NCBI RefSeq assembly: GCF_000005505.3
Contig: NC_016135.3
Coordinates: 14,850,613 to 14,914,612 of the forward strand
Origin: Brachypodium distachyon
Taxonomy: Eukaryota > Streptophyta > Magnoliopsida > Poales > Poaceae
Direction: 5' to 3'
DNA: 64,000 bases
Under the pieces are notes generated by a model. The model saw only the letters and a program-made list of their open reading frames with translations. It did no database searches and was not told where the DNA came from. Of the stretch, positions 21,646-33,061 are shown in pieces; position 1 is the stretch's first letter; the number at the start of each line of letters is the position of its first letter. Position numbers and translations under genes: made by a program.

Positions 21646-22632
21646 CACAAGCAGAGAAGGCTAAAACGACCTAGGTACGTATATATGTGGGCGGATGGAG
21701 AGTTAAACTGTTAAAGTGCCCAAATAATTTAGGCAAAAGGGAGGCCTCGAGGATGAGGAGGACAAGGTGAGGTAAGCTAGCTAAGCTAGCACATGTCCGA
21801 GAGGAGACAGGGACCATACATGCTTTGCAATGATGCAAAGTCTTTTACACGGTTCAGGGAGCTTTGCTGGGCCTCGTTGCGTACGTAGTACGTACTAGCT
21901 AGCTATAGAGCTAGCTAGAAGCTAGACAGATTGATCCAGTGGTGCATTCCTAATAGGACATGAGCCATGTCTGTGCCTCTATGAAAGCCTGCCCCTCGGA
22001 TCGACCCGTGCCCGTGCTGCATGCACCACGACTACTGCATGCGCAGCCCAGCACAGTGCCATGCACATACACATCGAACAGTTCCGAGGTGAAAGCGCTA
22101 AGGTATAGAGCTAGCCATGTCGTGGGTGTAGCTATCTATAGCCGGAGACATGTAGATCAGTCGTAGATCAGTAGCTAGGGTGGCCAACGAGCTGAGATCG
22201 GGAGATAGATAGATAGCACCGATCGAGGAGGACCAGGGCCAGGAAAGAGAGGAGCGGATTAACCATCCTCGGCAAGCAAGCACGCATGCATGCAGCGCAG
22301 GACGCAGCGTCTCAGGCAGAGTCGGACAGATCGATCACAGTCAGCCGGCCGTTGCGCCGAGTGCCGTCAGTTTCATAGCTAGCTGGGTTTTTTTTACACT
22401 GCAAATGAACGTACAGTACGTGTCTTTTTGTGGATGGTGCACTGTTCGGTTTCCGACATGGGCAGCCCCACGGCCACACCAGCCGCGGCCATAATATCAC
22501 GGCCGGCACCTCTCCGTTGGAGCTGAGCTGAGCCGAGCTAGCTGCGTCACTGATTGATTGATTGCCACATTTTGTCGAACCAGTGACCCAGTGAGCTAGT
22601 GTCATTTGGCGCCGGCCGGCCTCTCGTGTGAC
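21646..22632 (+). promoter_or_regulatory. upstream region of the C2H2 zinc-finger gene
   Basis: Presumed promoter and leader. Rich in GCTAGCTAG words, with no convincing TATA box. No other gene seen. Confidence 0.3.
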
Positions 22633-23076
22633 ATGGACATGGGGATGGGGATGGGGATGGAGAGGGAGGAGGGGCTCAACCTGAGCCTGTCGCTGCAGCA
22701 GTCGCCCACGTCGCCGCCGAGGTTCCAGGCGGTGTTCGCCTGCTGCTACTGCCCGAGGAAGTTCAGGAGCTCGCAGGCGCTCGGCGGCCACCAGAACGCG
22801 CACAAGCTGCAGCGCAACCTGGCCAGGCGGGGCCGGGAGGCCACCACGGCGCTGTCTCTTGCGGTGCCTCCCGGAGACCAGCAAGCAGGCAAAGCAGCCG
22901 GCGCCGATGATCCGCCTCGCCCCGCGGATCCCGACGAAGCGTGGCGAGGAGACGGCGGGAGGATCCATCGCCATCGTCTGCAAGGAACTGGCTCAGGAGC
23001 AGCCTCCTCTGGTGGTGCGGGAAGGGGCAACGAAGAGCTTGCGGATGAGATGATTGACCTGTCCCTGAAGCTATGA
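22633..23076 (+). CDS. C2H2 (QALGGH) zinc-finger repressor with EAR motifs
   Basis: Single-exon gene of 147 residues starting MDMGMGMGMEREEG. Residues 15-21 are LNLSLSL, an EAR repression motif. A single plant-type C2H2 finger follows at about 38-58 (CCYCPRKFRSSQALGGHQNAH), then KLQRNLARRGRE. The extreme C-terminus IDLSLKL is a second EAR-like LxLxL motif. This layout is that of the small one-finger family including KNUCKLES-, GIS- and LATE-type nuclear transcriptional repressors that act through TOPLESS-type corepressors. Which member it is cannot be told. The middle (70-135) is low-complexity, GC-rich and unconserved to my eye. I chose the ATG at 22633. An open frame extends 9 codons upstream but has no ATG there. 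Confidence 0.85.
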   Translation: MDMGMGMGMEREEGLNLSLSLQQSPTSPPRFQAVFACCYCPRKFRSSQALGGHQNAHKLQRNLARRGREATTALSLAVPPGDQQAGKAAGADDPPRPADPDEAWRGDGGRIHRHRLQGTGSGAASSGGAGRGNEELADEMIDLSLKL

Positions 23077-23294
23077 TCGATCGATGCAGGAGCAGGAGTT
23101 AGCTTGCCCCAGATCGAAGCACGTGTACTCTTCCTCTCTCTTCCATGTGGTTCATTTCTTCGCGTCATTTCTTGTGTTCTCTCCTGCGCTATCTCGTTTA
23201 TCAGGTTAATTGCGCTGGTCTTCTGATTTGGGCTTGCCAATGTACTCGACCTTCAGGCCAGGTTTCATCCATTATGCATGGATTGTACGCGTTA

Positions 23295-23375
23295 CTCTCT
23301 CCGTTCCATAAAAATTGGCACGGAATTAAACTAACTCTAGTTTAAATTCATGTCAATCTTTATGGAACAGAAGAG
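23295..23375. mobile_element. short Stowaway-like MITE
   Basis: About 80-bp palindromic sequence: CTCTCTCCGTTCCATAAA at the left and TTTATGGAACAGAAGAG at the right, flanked by TA on both sides, as for Tc1/mariner-type Stowaway MITEs. Confidence 0.6.
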
Positions 23376-23678
23376 TAATTAGGTACACTGATCATTAGAA
23401 GTCATTTATTTGAACCTGCTTGCAGTAATCTACTTTCTACTACTATCGTATAAGTACCGGCCGGTTTGAGGTTCTTATTGCTTCAAGGGTTCATCTTGAA
23501 TTCTTGATCTGTGTCAAGAATTCTGGTTTAATTAATGATGCGTTGTCCTGGAACTCCTGTTAATTATTACCACTACATGTTAAAATCTTCTTGCAGTGAT
23601 GGTTTTTCCGGTAGTGAGCGCCGTCTTATAGACAAACATCTGTATCAGGTAAAATAAATATGTCAGTTTTACGTCTAT

Positions 23679-23822
23679 ACTCCCTCCGTTACTAAATTCT
23701 TGTCGTGGTTTTATTGCAAATTTATACTAAAACCATAACAAGAATTCTATACTCCCTCCGTTACTAAATTCTTGTCGTGGTTTTATTGCAAATTTATACT
23801 AAAACCACAACAAGAATTTAGG
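23679..23822. mobile_element. tandemly duplicated Stowaway-like MITE
   Basis: The 72-base unit TACTCCCTCCGTTACTAAAT...ACAAGAATT occurs twice in direct tandem (starting at 23678 and 23750). Each unit is palindromic (ACTAAATTCTTGT against ACAAGAATTTAG). Confidence 0.75.
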
Positions 23823-24202
23823 AAACCTGCGTATGATGTGCTTTCTATGGCCACATTGTCACATTTGGCTGGGTCTCATTCAGTTGATCTTGGACATAAG
23901 CTCGTACTGTCACACTACCCACAGGTTCTGCTTCTGCCACCTGCAAGATGCTACCGGGTAGACGGATGAAGTGCAACACTATACGTACTTGAATATGCAA
24001 GAAATTAATATAATAGAAAGACAATTTTTTTGCATGCAGTGCATCTCAGTTCAGCAGCCCGCCAGTGTACGATATATATATATATATAATTATAATTATA
24101 ATATCATGAAAGTAATGTTTTGGCCGAACAACTCAACTCATATGATTCTGAAATGCGATCTACATATTTTAGACAATCTAGATATATAGTCAAAGTTTTG
24201 AT

Positions 24203-24480
24203 TTTTTTTTGGACGAAATGAACACAGCATGCTTTTCATTGGCAAAGTGGTCGAGAAGAACTCAACCAATAAGTAATACAAGATTAAAAAGGAAGAAAAG
24301 AAAGCGAACAAAAAACAGACACAATAATCTAAGGAACATCATCACTAGCAGAAAGAAGGGCACATCGGCGCCCTAATCTGTCTGCCTGCTTCCATAATCT
24401 AGCGTCATCATGGATGATATCAACAACGGCCGTCGCAGCGTGCCGAGAAGCTTTGACGTATTATGTACTCATGTCGACCC
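24203..24480 (-). mobile_element. probable LINE 3'-end fragment
   Basis: Starts with a T-run (24203-24212) and then non-coding sequence of the type found at grass LINE 3' ends. Target duplication not found. The right border is uncertain. Confidence 0.35.
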
Positions 24481-24599
24481 AAGTGTCACCTGATCTCGTG
24501 AAGGTGGAGACTGGAGGGAGTAATAACTAATACTACAGTAACATACGTTGATTAACTATCGTGCTAAATTAATGTTGACTTGCTACTGCTCCAGAAAAC

Positions 24600-24960
24600 C
24601 CCTCCACTGACGGTCAAAAAATGGGGATGGTGGCGGTGATCACGCCCGCCACCAACTCTGCGTCACTGGAGATTTTGGTACCGGTGGCGGGTAAAATACC
24701 CGCCACTGCTGCTCCAAGATCAACAATGGTGGGTAAAATACCCGTCACCGAATACCCACAAACCGCCACTGTAAATCCCTCCGGCACCATCCGAAGAGTG
24801 CGTGGAGTACATCAGTGGCGGGTACTTCGCCACTCGAACATTTTCCAGTGGCGGTCTATGGCCACCGCCACTTGAACTTTTTCCAGTGGCAGTCCTGCCT
24901 AACCGCCACTGCTATGTGTTCAGTGGCCGTGGTTCTTAACCGCCACTGCTACTATTTTTC
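24600..24960. repeat. CACTA copy 1 left subterminal repeats
   Basis: A run of inverted units such as GTGGCGGGTAAAATACCCGC and CAGTGGCGGT alternating in both orientations: the expected binding array for a CACTA accessory protein (by analogy with TNPA). Confidence 0.8.
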
Positions 24961-25192
24961 CCCAAAGATTAATAAATGAGTTATTTATAAAAATAAATAT
25001 TCCTGTAGCACAGAAATAGCAGGAATACAGCACAGCACAGATAATAACAGCAACACAATATACAACACCAAAGAAACAGAAATAGCAGCAAATATATTAC
25101 AAAGTTCCACACGAGTTAAACATTCAAGTCACATGCATGTGTATACAAAGTGTTTGAAAGAATGAGCCACAAATAAAAGTATTCCACACAAT

Positions 25193-28100
25193 TTAGCCAC
25201 TTTTGGCGACAATCCCGCCGCCGTAGTAATCCCCGCTCGATTTGAGGACCTCCTTGTTGAGGATTTCGCCGATGTCCTTCTGGATCTCGTACACGAGAAT
25301 TTAAGAGTTGTGCCCTAACTCGGCGTTGGCCAGAAACCAATTCCTCACTTCTTCGAAGGTCTTCTTCCCCTTCGGCTTGAAGTCGTTGATCATCTACTGA
25401 ATAGTGTGCGTGCAGTAGTAACCGCAGTAGACGGATCCTTCAGGCTGTTGCTCGCAGGGGAAGTTGAAATTGTGCCTGAGGGGAGCGTTAGGATTGCGGC
25501 TGAAGCCAGTCATCCCGTACCATTTCACCGCGTCACGATAGGCTGAGTCGATGACATATTTGATGGGCCCAAAGTCGCGTTGTGGTTCATTCCCCTTGCG
25601 TCTTAGTGGATCAAAATATGTGACCGCTTCCATATCGAGGCAGATGGCGATTGTCACCCAATGGCCGCTGTTTCACAAAAAGAGCACATTGTATCAGCCA
25701 AATAATATAACAAGCAAGTCTTCCGACGGAAAAAGATTTATGTATTCATGCGAATTGAAAACGACTTACTGTAGATGGTACAATATCAATACGAAATGGC
25801 GGTCTCTGTGCTTCAAGATGAATTGAGTGAGGTATTCAATCGCCAACCTTCTACTTTCGGCCAACAATGAGTCTGGACCAAGCAAAGTGGCGTTGAAGAG
25901 TAGGGGGTCGGCGACGGCCATCCCATATTGCGTCACTCTATAGGGCTCCCTCGTGTAGTGTACACACCACCGTCTTAATATGGCGTTGTCGAGGCACTTG
26001 CAGTTGAAGAGGTGAAACAAGTCGAGGAAGTCAATGCCGAAGGTGACGTCGTTTTCCTTCTGGATTTCCCCCGTATTGGAGTCGAAGAAGCCATAATGCT
26101 TTGGCACTCGAACCCTGATTTCCAGATTCTGGAGGTCTGCGCCTGATGATGCCACATTCATGTATTTATCATGGAGCTCTTGCATCTCCCGTGGCAGGCG
26201 ATATAGGTCATCCTGGCTCACCATCGGTTGTCTGGGGTGTAACGACAAAAATTGGGAGAATCGCCTGTCCACGAAGTAAGACCCATCAGGCAATTTATCT
26301 CCAACACGGGGGTGGGTGGGCATCTTCAGAATGTCTGGCCGCTCTTCCCAAATCCCTTCTTTCTGCGGCGCGGTCTTTGGTTGTCTTCCCGTAGAAGACG
26401 ACTCTTTCGCCTCCTTGGAGTAGCCCTTACTTGCCTTGCCGCCTGTCCCCCTTTTGTTTTTCCTGCGTCTCAGGAAATCGGAACTGTCCGGTTTCTGGGG
26501 GACCTGCATCCCAGCAGGGGCACTTGGACGGCTCTCCAACGGGGCCGATTGTGCTGCAGCTCACCGAGGGACGGGTCTTGGTACGGATGGCTTCGGGGCT
26601 TCGGGTTTGGGCGGCGACAGAGGATTTTGGCTTGCATTGTCGTCGCTGCACTCCACCACAGGTGAGAAGTCTCGTTCCGCGGGCTCGTAGTCGAAAGGAC
26701 CGGGTGAGGCGCCAAGCGGCGACGGAGATGTCATGCGCCGGGCGGGTGGAGACGGACCGAGGCGGGGGGACGGAGATGGAGACGGCTCCGTAGCGAGGAC
26801 CACCAACCTGCTAGGCCAGATGAGGTAGGAGTTGATGCAATCCCTTAGGGTCGTCGCCTCTTCGTGTGGAGGATAAGGGACCGGTTCGTCCTCGAAGCTC
26901 CTGAGCACAGAGTCCAGCTGCACCCTGACCATGTCATCTCGCAGGGTCACGTGGTGCACCACGGCCGTACGCGGCATCAGCAACCCGCGCCCGCCCAGAG
27001 GGTTCCCCACCGTCGGCATGTGTAGCCGGCATTTGACGTCCTTCTGCGCATGACAAACATGGCAACATCATTAATGGATTGGAGCATGATAGTGGTATTT
27101 CTCAATTTTTGGTAGCGGGCGAAGACGCTTACCGTGAGGTTCTCGTGGGGTGGCCCAAGCGGGTCAAGCTGGCACTCGGTGCCGGAGCATGAGGTGCTCT
27201 TGTTCCCTCGCGGGGACGGATCCGATGTGGGTGGGGTTGGTTGGATGGGCGCCTCCGGGAAAACACCGTGATCGATGAAGTTGTCCACGTCACGCTGGTC
27301 CCTTGCAAGCCGCATGAGCTTCCTGAGCTCCTCCCTCGCCAACACCCGGATCTTCTCATCTATGTCCTCTGAGCTCTATTCTTTGCTGGACTCCCTTCTA
27401 CGTTTGCGGGAACCTTGCTCTTTCGCCATTTGCCTGCGAAAGGGCCCGGAACCGACACCTCGCATATGGCCCCTGTGCTCATTTCGTTGCAGAGCGTAGC
27501 TGATGGCATCATCCCACTGTTGGTTGATAGACGAGTGGGAGCCATCCAACTCCCACTCTGCCATTGCACCCTGTATACAAAAAATAACATGCTCGGTGTT
27601 AATGTTATATGTGAGTATAAGAAGCCCAACCGATAAAAGAAGATGTCAGGACGAGGCCTTACGAGTGCAGCCTCTTGCTTCTCTGACATAGGCTCCAGGC
27701 CCGCCCACTGATTTGCGGTCATGGACGACCACATCCAATTGATGGAGCGCTCACCGCGAAGCAAAGTTGGGACCCTCGGCTGTATACCGGCTTGGTCCAA
27801 TGCGGCGTTCTCCTTCGCACACACCTTCTCCTTTCCGGGGCGTCCACGACTGCCGAGGCGGTGGTCGAAGGGCCTTTTCTCACGAAGCTCCTTGTACCAT
27901 TTTTGGCTGGCCTTGAATTCATCTGAGCTGACCCACTCCTTGAACCTCTCCCAGTCCTCCTCCAAGATCCCCTTCCAGTGCTTGTTCACCTCTATCTTTC
28001 AGTCTTTGCCGATGAGCTTCCGGCAGTTATACTGCCACGTGCTCTGGCCCTTCCTCATGACTTGGTGCATCCGCCACTCCAACCGTCTCCCGATCTCATC

Positions 28101-29139
28101 ATTGGCAGGCACGAACCGCTTCCATGCCGCCTCGTAACAGTCCTGCTTCACAGCTTCCGGGACGTCGCTCCATCTTTGATAGATCCGAGCGCGTACCCGT
28201 ACGATGGCATTGCATGTGTTGGAGAATCTTTCTGCGGCCTCCACCGGTTCCTCCGGGTAGTTTTCTTTGTTCAGCTTGGTGACGACCCACGAGTCCGTCG
28301 GCACCTTGTTCTCCCCCTGCTTGGACTTCGACTGAGTAGTCGCCTCCGTAGCCTGAGCTTCTTCCTCGTTAGCTGCTCCTTCAAGGAGCAGCTGCTCCTT
28401 GGCTCCTTCAAGGAATAGCTGCTCCTCGCTCATGGCAATTTCCGAGCCCGAGGAAGATGCCCCCGCTTCAACGCGAGCCTGAGGTTCCTATCCAACACTT
28501 ACAAAAGTAATTTAAAAAAACGGAAAAATTCGGCATGACCTATGCTATAAAACAAGAAAATTTTGGTATGACCATTGCTGTAAAACAACAAATGAGTCTA
28601 CCCGAATGTTATACTTGCATAAAAAAAACTCCCACCCACATATACCCCCTCGGCATGATGGCCGGACCCTTCTCAACGACCCGGCACGATGGCAGGTCCC
28701 ACATTCCTCATATCAACCGACACAATGGTCGGGATTACATGCATGTATTATTAAACAATAAACAACAATAACATCAATACTTAACCATAAACAACAATAT
28801 TTAAACCCTAACTAAACATAAACAACAACCCTAATTAAAAAAAAACAGCAAGATTCAACCGTAACTAACTATAGAACTAAACATAAACAACAATATTTAA
28901 ACTGGGGCGGGGGCCACGGAGACGGCCGGGGCAGAGGGGTTCGGCGGCGGAGTCAGCCGGGGCGGAGGCGGCAGGTGGAGGTGGCGGCGTCGAGGCGGCC
29001 TGGCCCGCCCCCGGCGATACGGGCCGGGCGGCGGCAAGGCGGGTCTGGCGGCCAGCGGGGGGGCCTGCGGGGCGAGGGGCTTCCCGCTCCTCGTCGTCCG
29101 TTGCGAACCCCCGGCCCCAGATTTGTCTGGCTGCAACAT
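25193..29139 (-). pseudogene. CACTA ORF2: accessory transposase-like protein fused to Ulp1 cysteine protease (copy 1)
   Basis: Five predicted exons: complement(join(25193..25667,25770..27043,27133..27570,27663..28478,~28905..29139)). Exon 1 gives MLQPDKSGAGGSQRTTRSGK; exon 2 a Transposase_24-like helical region (ARIYQRWSDVPEAVKQDCYE, LEWRMHQVMRKGQSTWQYNC); exon 3 a K/R-rich linker; exon 4 a Pro-rich stretch and the N-half of a C48/Ulp1 domain; exon 5 the protease core, with His in GHWVTI, Asp in YFDPL and Cys in VYCGYYC. Ulp1-type proteases process SUMO or similar modifiers; the substrate here is unknown. Lesions: TGA at 27999 (Trp in copy 2), TGA at 26561 (Arg in copy 2), TAG at 25394-25396 (also present in copy 2) and a TAA about 20 codons later. 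The exon 1 donor is poor. Transposase_24 assignment is tentative; the protease is clear. Confidence 0.75.
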
Positions 29140-29299
29140 GGCGGCGGCGGGGAAGGGTGGCAGCTGCGGCGGCGGTGGCGGCGGAATTGGGCAGGGCTTC
29201 GCCTAGGGTTTCGGGGATGAGCGTTGCTGGTCTGTGAGAATGACGCGTGTCTCGGATACAAAAATTTCGCGAAGTCTCGCCCTGAAATATATATAGGAA

Positions 29300-29530
29300 G
29301 GGTTTCCAGTGGCGGGTATTTCGCGGATACCCGCCACTGGAGACCCTTCCTAGGGTTACCGGTGCGGGAGACCACCGGTGGCGGGTATTTCCAGATACCC
29401 GCCATTGGTGAACCACCAGTGGCGGGTATGTAAAATCCCCGACACTGGTAATTGGAACAGGAGTGAGGGTTAGCCACATCCCTGTTCCACGCACCAGTGG
29501 CGGTGGTATTGTATATACCCGCCACTAGTT
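29300..29530. repeat. internal CACTA-type repeats before ORF2 (copy 1)
   Basis: Pairs of GTGGCGGGTATTTCGCGGAT / ACCCGCCACTGG-type units lie upstream of the ORF2 start, in the middle of the element rather than at its ends. The same block occurs in copy 2 at 58800-59045. Confidence 0.75.
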
Positions 29531-30224
29531 ATTATTTTGGCTCTAGTATTATATTTTTATTAATTCTGTGTCTCTCTGAAAATTATGGCACCTGTACTTT
29601 CAAGTGTATAATAATTATTTATTGTATTACTAAATATTTCAATGCTAAATACATGGCTGAAATTGAAATATTTATGCTTTTGTAGTGTTTACCGTGGTTA
29701 AAAATTGTTATAAATTACAAAATTACTCAGAATGGTCTGATATTTGGCATGGAGGCTTCTCACATAACAATATGCCTGTATATAAAGTTTGGTGTCAAAA
29801 TTCCAAATGAAGCCCATAAGAGTAACATATTGGAATCATCTAGTTAGATATCTATGATACCTTGTAAGCCAACATCCAAATTGTAACATTATAACAACTT
29901 TGGGTTTGATTTTTTTTCCATATGGCTTCATTAGACTGAGGGGTGTTTCCATGCCAAGTTTCAGCTCATTTTGATGAAAATTAATTTTTATGGAATTAAA
30001 TTAGCATGAAATCCACACATAATGACAGAAATTTGTATGAAAGACTATGAATTAATGTCTAAAACTAGTATTGGGAACAAAAAATATTACTATACACCCA
30101 AAAGTACAACTGCTATATTTTTTGAGAACGCAAAGAATATAATAGGATTCTAATAGTGCATTCTGAAATAATTATCAGTGGCGGGTTTCAGGAAAATAAC
30201 CGGCACTGGTGAGTTGGCTTTGCT
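29531..30224. repeat. imperfect giant palindrome inside CACTA copy 1
   Basis: AT-rich, non-coding block between two sets of AGTGGCGGG repeats. Its halves are diverged inverted copies: a TTGGCATGGAGGCTTCTCAC-type phrase on one side pairs with GGGGTGTTTCCATGCCAAGT on the other, and TTTCAAGTGTATAATAAT pairs with the TACACCCAAAAGTACAACTG phrase. The centre is near 29860 (TAGATATCTATGA). Homologous to 58195-58800 in copy 2. Confidence 0.7.
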
Positions 30225-31692
30225 CAGACTGTAACACGCAGGTTTGCATCGCGTATATATCGTGCGTTCACCATCCTTGTTTTCCTGCGGCGCCTCTTCC
30301 TCTATCGGCCACAGCTTCTCCCTTATCCCCATCCACTGCAGGTCCTTCCGTGCCTTTGGTCCATCTTTTGACTTGCCCGCGTGGTGCATCATCAAGCCCA
30401 ACAGGCTGTCGCACACGTTCTTCTCGACATGCATGACGTTTATGGTGTGACGGCTCTGTAAGAACCTCCAGTAAGGCAGGTCCCAGAACACGGACCTCCT
30501 CGTGTATGTAAGGCCGCCGCCATCTGGACCTGCAGCCGGCTGTGCTTTCCCGGCCATGACTTCGAGGTCCCTGACAATTTCGTATACTTCGTGTCCAGTC
30601 AGCTCCCTCGGTTTGTGCCGCCTCTCTGCCCTCCCGTTGAAGCTTTTCTTATCATCCCTCCACGGGTCCTTCATCTCTAGCCACTTACGGTGTCCCATGT
30701 ACACAATCTTTTTTGATTCTGGCAGGAACAACCCGTCTGTCTCGTCCCCGCACTTTGTGCACGCTTTGTACCCATGTGTTGACTGGCACGAAGAGTTCCC
30801 GTTCGCCGGGTAGTCATGCACACATGTCAGGAGAGCTGCTCGAAGGGTGAACTCCTCCTTCTTATGAGCGTCCCAAACCTTTTGACCTTCTCCCAAAGCT
30901 CCTTGAGCTCATCCTTCAGCAGTTCCAAATACACGTTTAGATCAGTTCCAGGCTGCTTAGGGCCCTGTATGAGCATTGATAGGTGGATGTACTTCCTCTT
31001 CATGACAAGCCACGGGGGGAGGTTGTATATGAACAGGATCACCGGCCATGTGCTGTGTTTGCTGCTCAAGTTTCCGAATGGATTGATCCCGTCCGTACTC
31101 ATCCCGAACCTGATGTTCCTGGGCTCTGTGCCGAACTCGGGGAATTCGTCGTCCAGAGTCCTCCATGAGTTACATCTGCGGGGTGTCTGAGGACTCCATC
31201 ATCGTTGCGGTACACGCCCTCAGGATCGATATCCGCCTGAGTCGCGTCGTGGTAGATGAACCACCTGGCCTCCTTCTCGTTCTGGAACCAATGCTCCAGC
31301 CTGGTGCCACACGGGAGATACCAGACCGTCTTTGCCACCGCACCACGCTTCAATTCTTCCTCCTCGCCGCCGTCAGGATTGGGGTCTTTCTTCCTGTATC
31401 GGGATGTGTTGCATACTGGACAGCTGTGCATGTCTTTGTAGTCGCCCTTATATATGATCCAGTCCAGCGGACAAGCATGGTATGTGATGACCTCTAACCC
31501 GAGTGGGCATGTAACTTTCTTCGCCTCGTACGTGCTCTTAGCGAACTTGTTGCCCGGAGGAAGTACCGTACATAGGTAACTCAGAATCTCCGTGAATCCC
31601 GAGTCCACGATGTTGTGTTTTGCCTTTATACGCAAAAGCTCGAGTGTCAACACACATTTAATATGTTTACACACATAAGAAATACATGGCAC
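30225..31692 (-). pseudogene. CACTA tnp2-type transposase, N-terminal part only
   Basis: Minus-strand pieces of Transposase_21/tnp2 family: LCTVLPPGNKFAKSTYEAKK, CPVCNTSRYRKKD, GVLRHPADV, then in a second frame NIRFGMSTDGINPFGNLSSK and WPVILFIYNLPPWLVMKRKY, then in a third frame AALLTCVHDYPANGNSSCQS, GYKACTKCGD and HTINVMHVEKNVCDSLLGLM. At least two frameshifts (near 31150 and 30890) separate these. After CKPACYSL (30235) the frame runs directly into subterminal-repeat sequence, so the C-terminal half, including the end of the catalytic region, is deleted. The T-rich/GA-repeat leader (31740-31810) precedes it. This enzyme would cut the CACTA ends; the copy is dead. Confidence 0.8.
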
Positions 31693-32159
31693 GAACGCTT
31701 ACACACATAAGCTTAACCCTAGGGCTAACCCCAGGGGCTAAGCTGCCCCATACCAGCTATATAGAGAGAGAGCTAGAGAGAGAGATCTAGAGAGAGAGAG
31801 AGGGAGCTCATCCGAGCAAAATTAAAGCAAGAGAGAGAGGGAGGATCATCACTAGGGTGAGGGGGAGCTCCAGAGACAGCGGGGGCAGCCCGGGAGAGCC
31901 GCCGGAGAGAGATCGGGGCCGAATTTCCCGCCGGCGGCCAAGACACCATTAATGGCCATTTTGCAAAATTGGAGAAGAATAGGAGGAGGAAGAAGGGAGA
32001 GGAAGAGGGAGGAGAAGGGGGAGAGCTACCTTCTGGCAGCCGCCATCAAATTTTTGCAGGGCTTCACCGCCGGTGAGAAGCAGAGCCGCAGCTGGTCGAA
32101 GATAGACGCCCGGGCTTGAACAGCTTAGCGCTCGTATAGGGGTTATATATAGGGAGGTC

Positions 32160-32971
32160 TCCAGTGGCGGGCAAACTGAATAACCGCCAATGGTGACCTC
32201 CAGCGGTGGGCGGAGAAATAAACCGCCACTGGAGCCGCACCAGTGGCGGGTAAGATTATACCCGCCACTGGTGATCTCCCACCAGTTCCCCAACTTTAGT
32301 CCCACCTCGCTTGTTTACAAACGATCTGACCAGCATAAAAGGGATTCGGCCGCCCATCTTATCGGTGGCTACCCAGTCAACAATGTCTTCCCCTTGCGCT
32401 GGAGTACCAAACGCGTTCAGTTTGGTGCTGCAGCGGCTAAGGGAAGATCACTGTTGACTGGGTAGTCCCATAACGTGCCGACTCACCAGTGGCGGTCATT
32501 TTATTGGACCCGCCACTGGAAGACAGCCAGTGGCGGTGACAAAGAAACAACCGCCACTGTTGAGAAATTTAGTCCCACCTCGCTTGTTTACAAACGATCT
32601 GACCAACATAACATGGATTCGGCCGCCCATCCTATCGGTGGCTAACCAGTCAACAGTGACTTCCCAGGCCGTTGGAGTACGAAACGCGATCAGTTTGGTG
32701 CTGCAGCGGTCAAGGAAAGGTCACGGTTGGCCGAGTAGCTAACCCATTAGGTGCGGACTCACCAATGGCGGTTTTTTCAGGTGCCCGCCATTGCTAACAT
32801 ATGAGGCATCCACGAGCAACGCCAGTGGCGGTGATAGTCACTGCCACTGGTGCTACAGCATCAGTGGCGGCCCTCATGGATGCCTCGAGAGGCCTCTAGT
32901 GGCGGTGTGTTTTTTGGTCCATTTTAACCGCTACTGGAGGGGGATCACGGATGGGGTTTTCTGTAGTAGTG
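32160..32971. repeat. CACTA copy 1 right subterminal region with a 273-bp tandem duplication
   Basis: Many CAGTGGCGG/CCGCCACTG units. A segment starting TTTAGTCCCACCTCGCTTGT occurs twice (from 32295 and from 32568), about 200 bases each and diverged. Each copy contains its own short hairpin (CCCAGTCAACA near-pairs with TGTTGACTGGG in the first copy). Confidence 0.75.
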
Positions 32972-33061
32972 TGCTGATGGAGACGTGAGAGCTAGGGAGG
33001 CAACTAAGCTTGTATATATACCCATGAGGAAACCGCATTGGGGTCCATTAACAATTGACAG

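Larger units (their letters stand above)
24581..32971 (-). mobile_element. CACTA (En/Spm) element, copy 1
   Basis: About 8.4 kb. The right end finishes GGGGTTTTCTGTAGTAGTG at 32971, which is CACTACTACAGAAAACCCC on the minus strand. The left end (TGCTACTGCTCCAGAAAACC, from 24581) is a decayed match. Both ends carry many subterminal AGTGGCGGGT/ACCCGCCACT repeats. Minus-strand genes: a tnp2-type transposase remnant (30.2-31.7 kb) and a transposase-accessory/Ulp1 fusion gene (25.2-29.1 kb), separated by an imperfect palindrome. The 3-bp target duplication is not evident. Confidence 0.85.

Noticed and set aside
22606..22632. Nine-codon N-terminal extension of the C2H2 protein
   Set aside because: The extension would need a TTG start; the first ATG is at 22633 and gives a normal family N-terminus.
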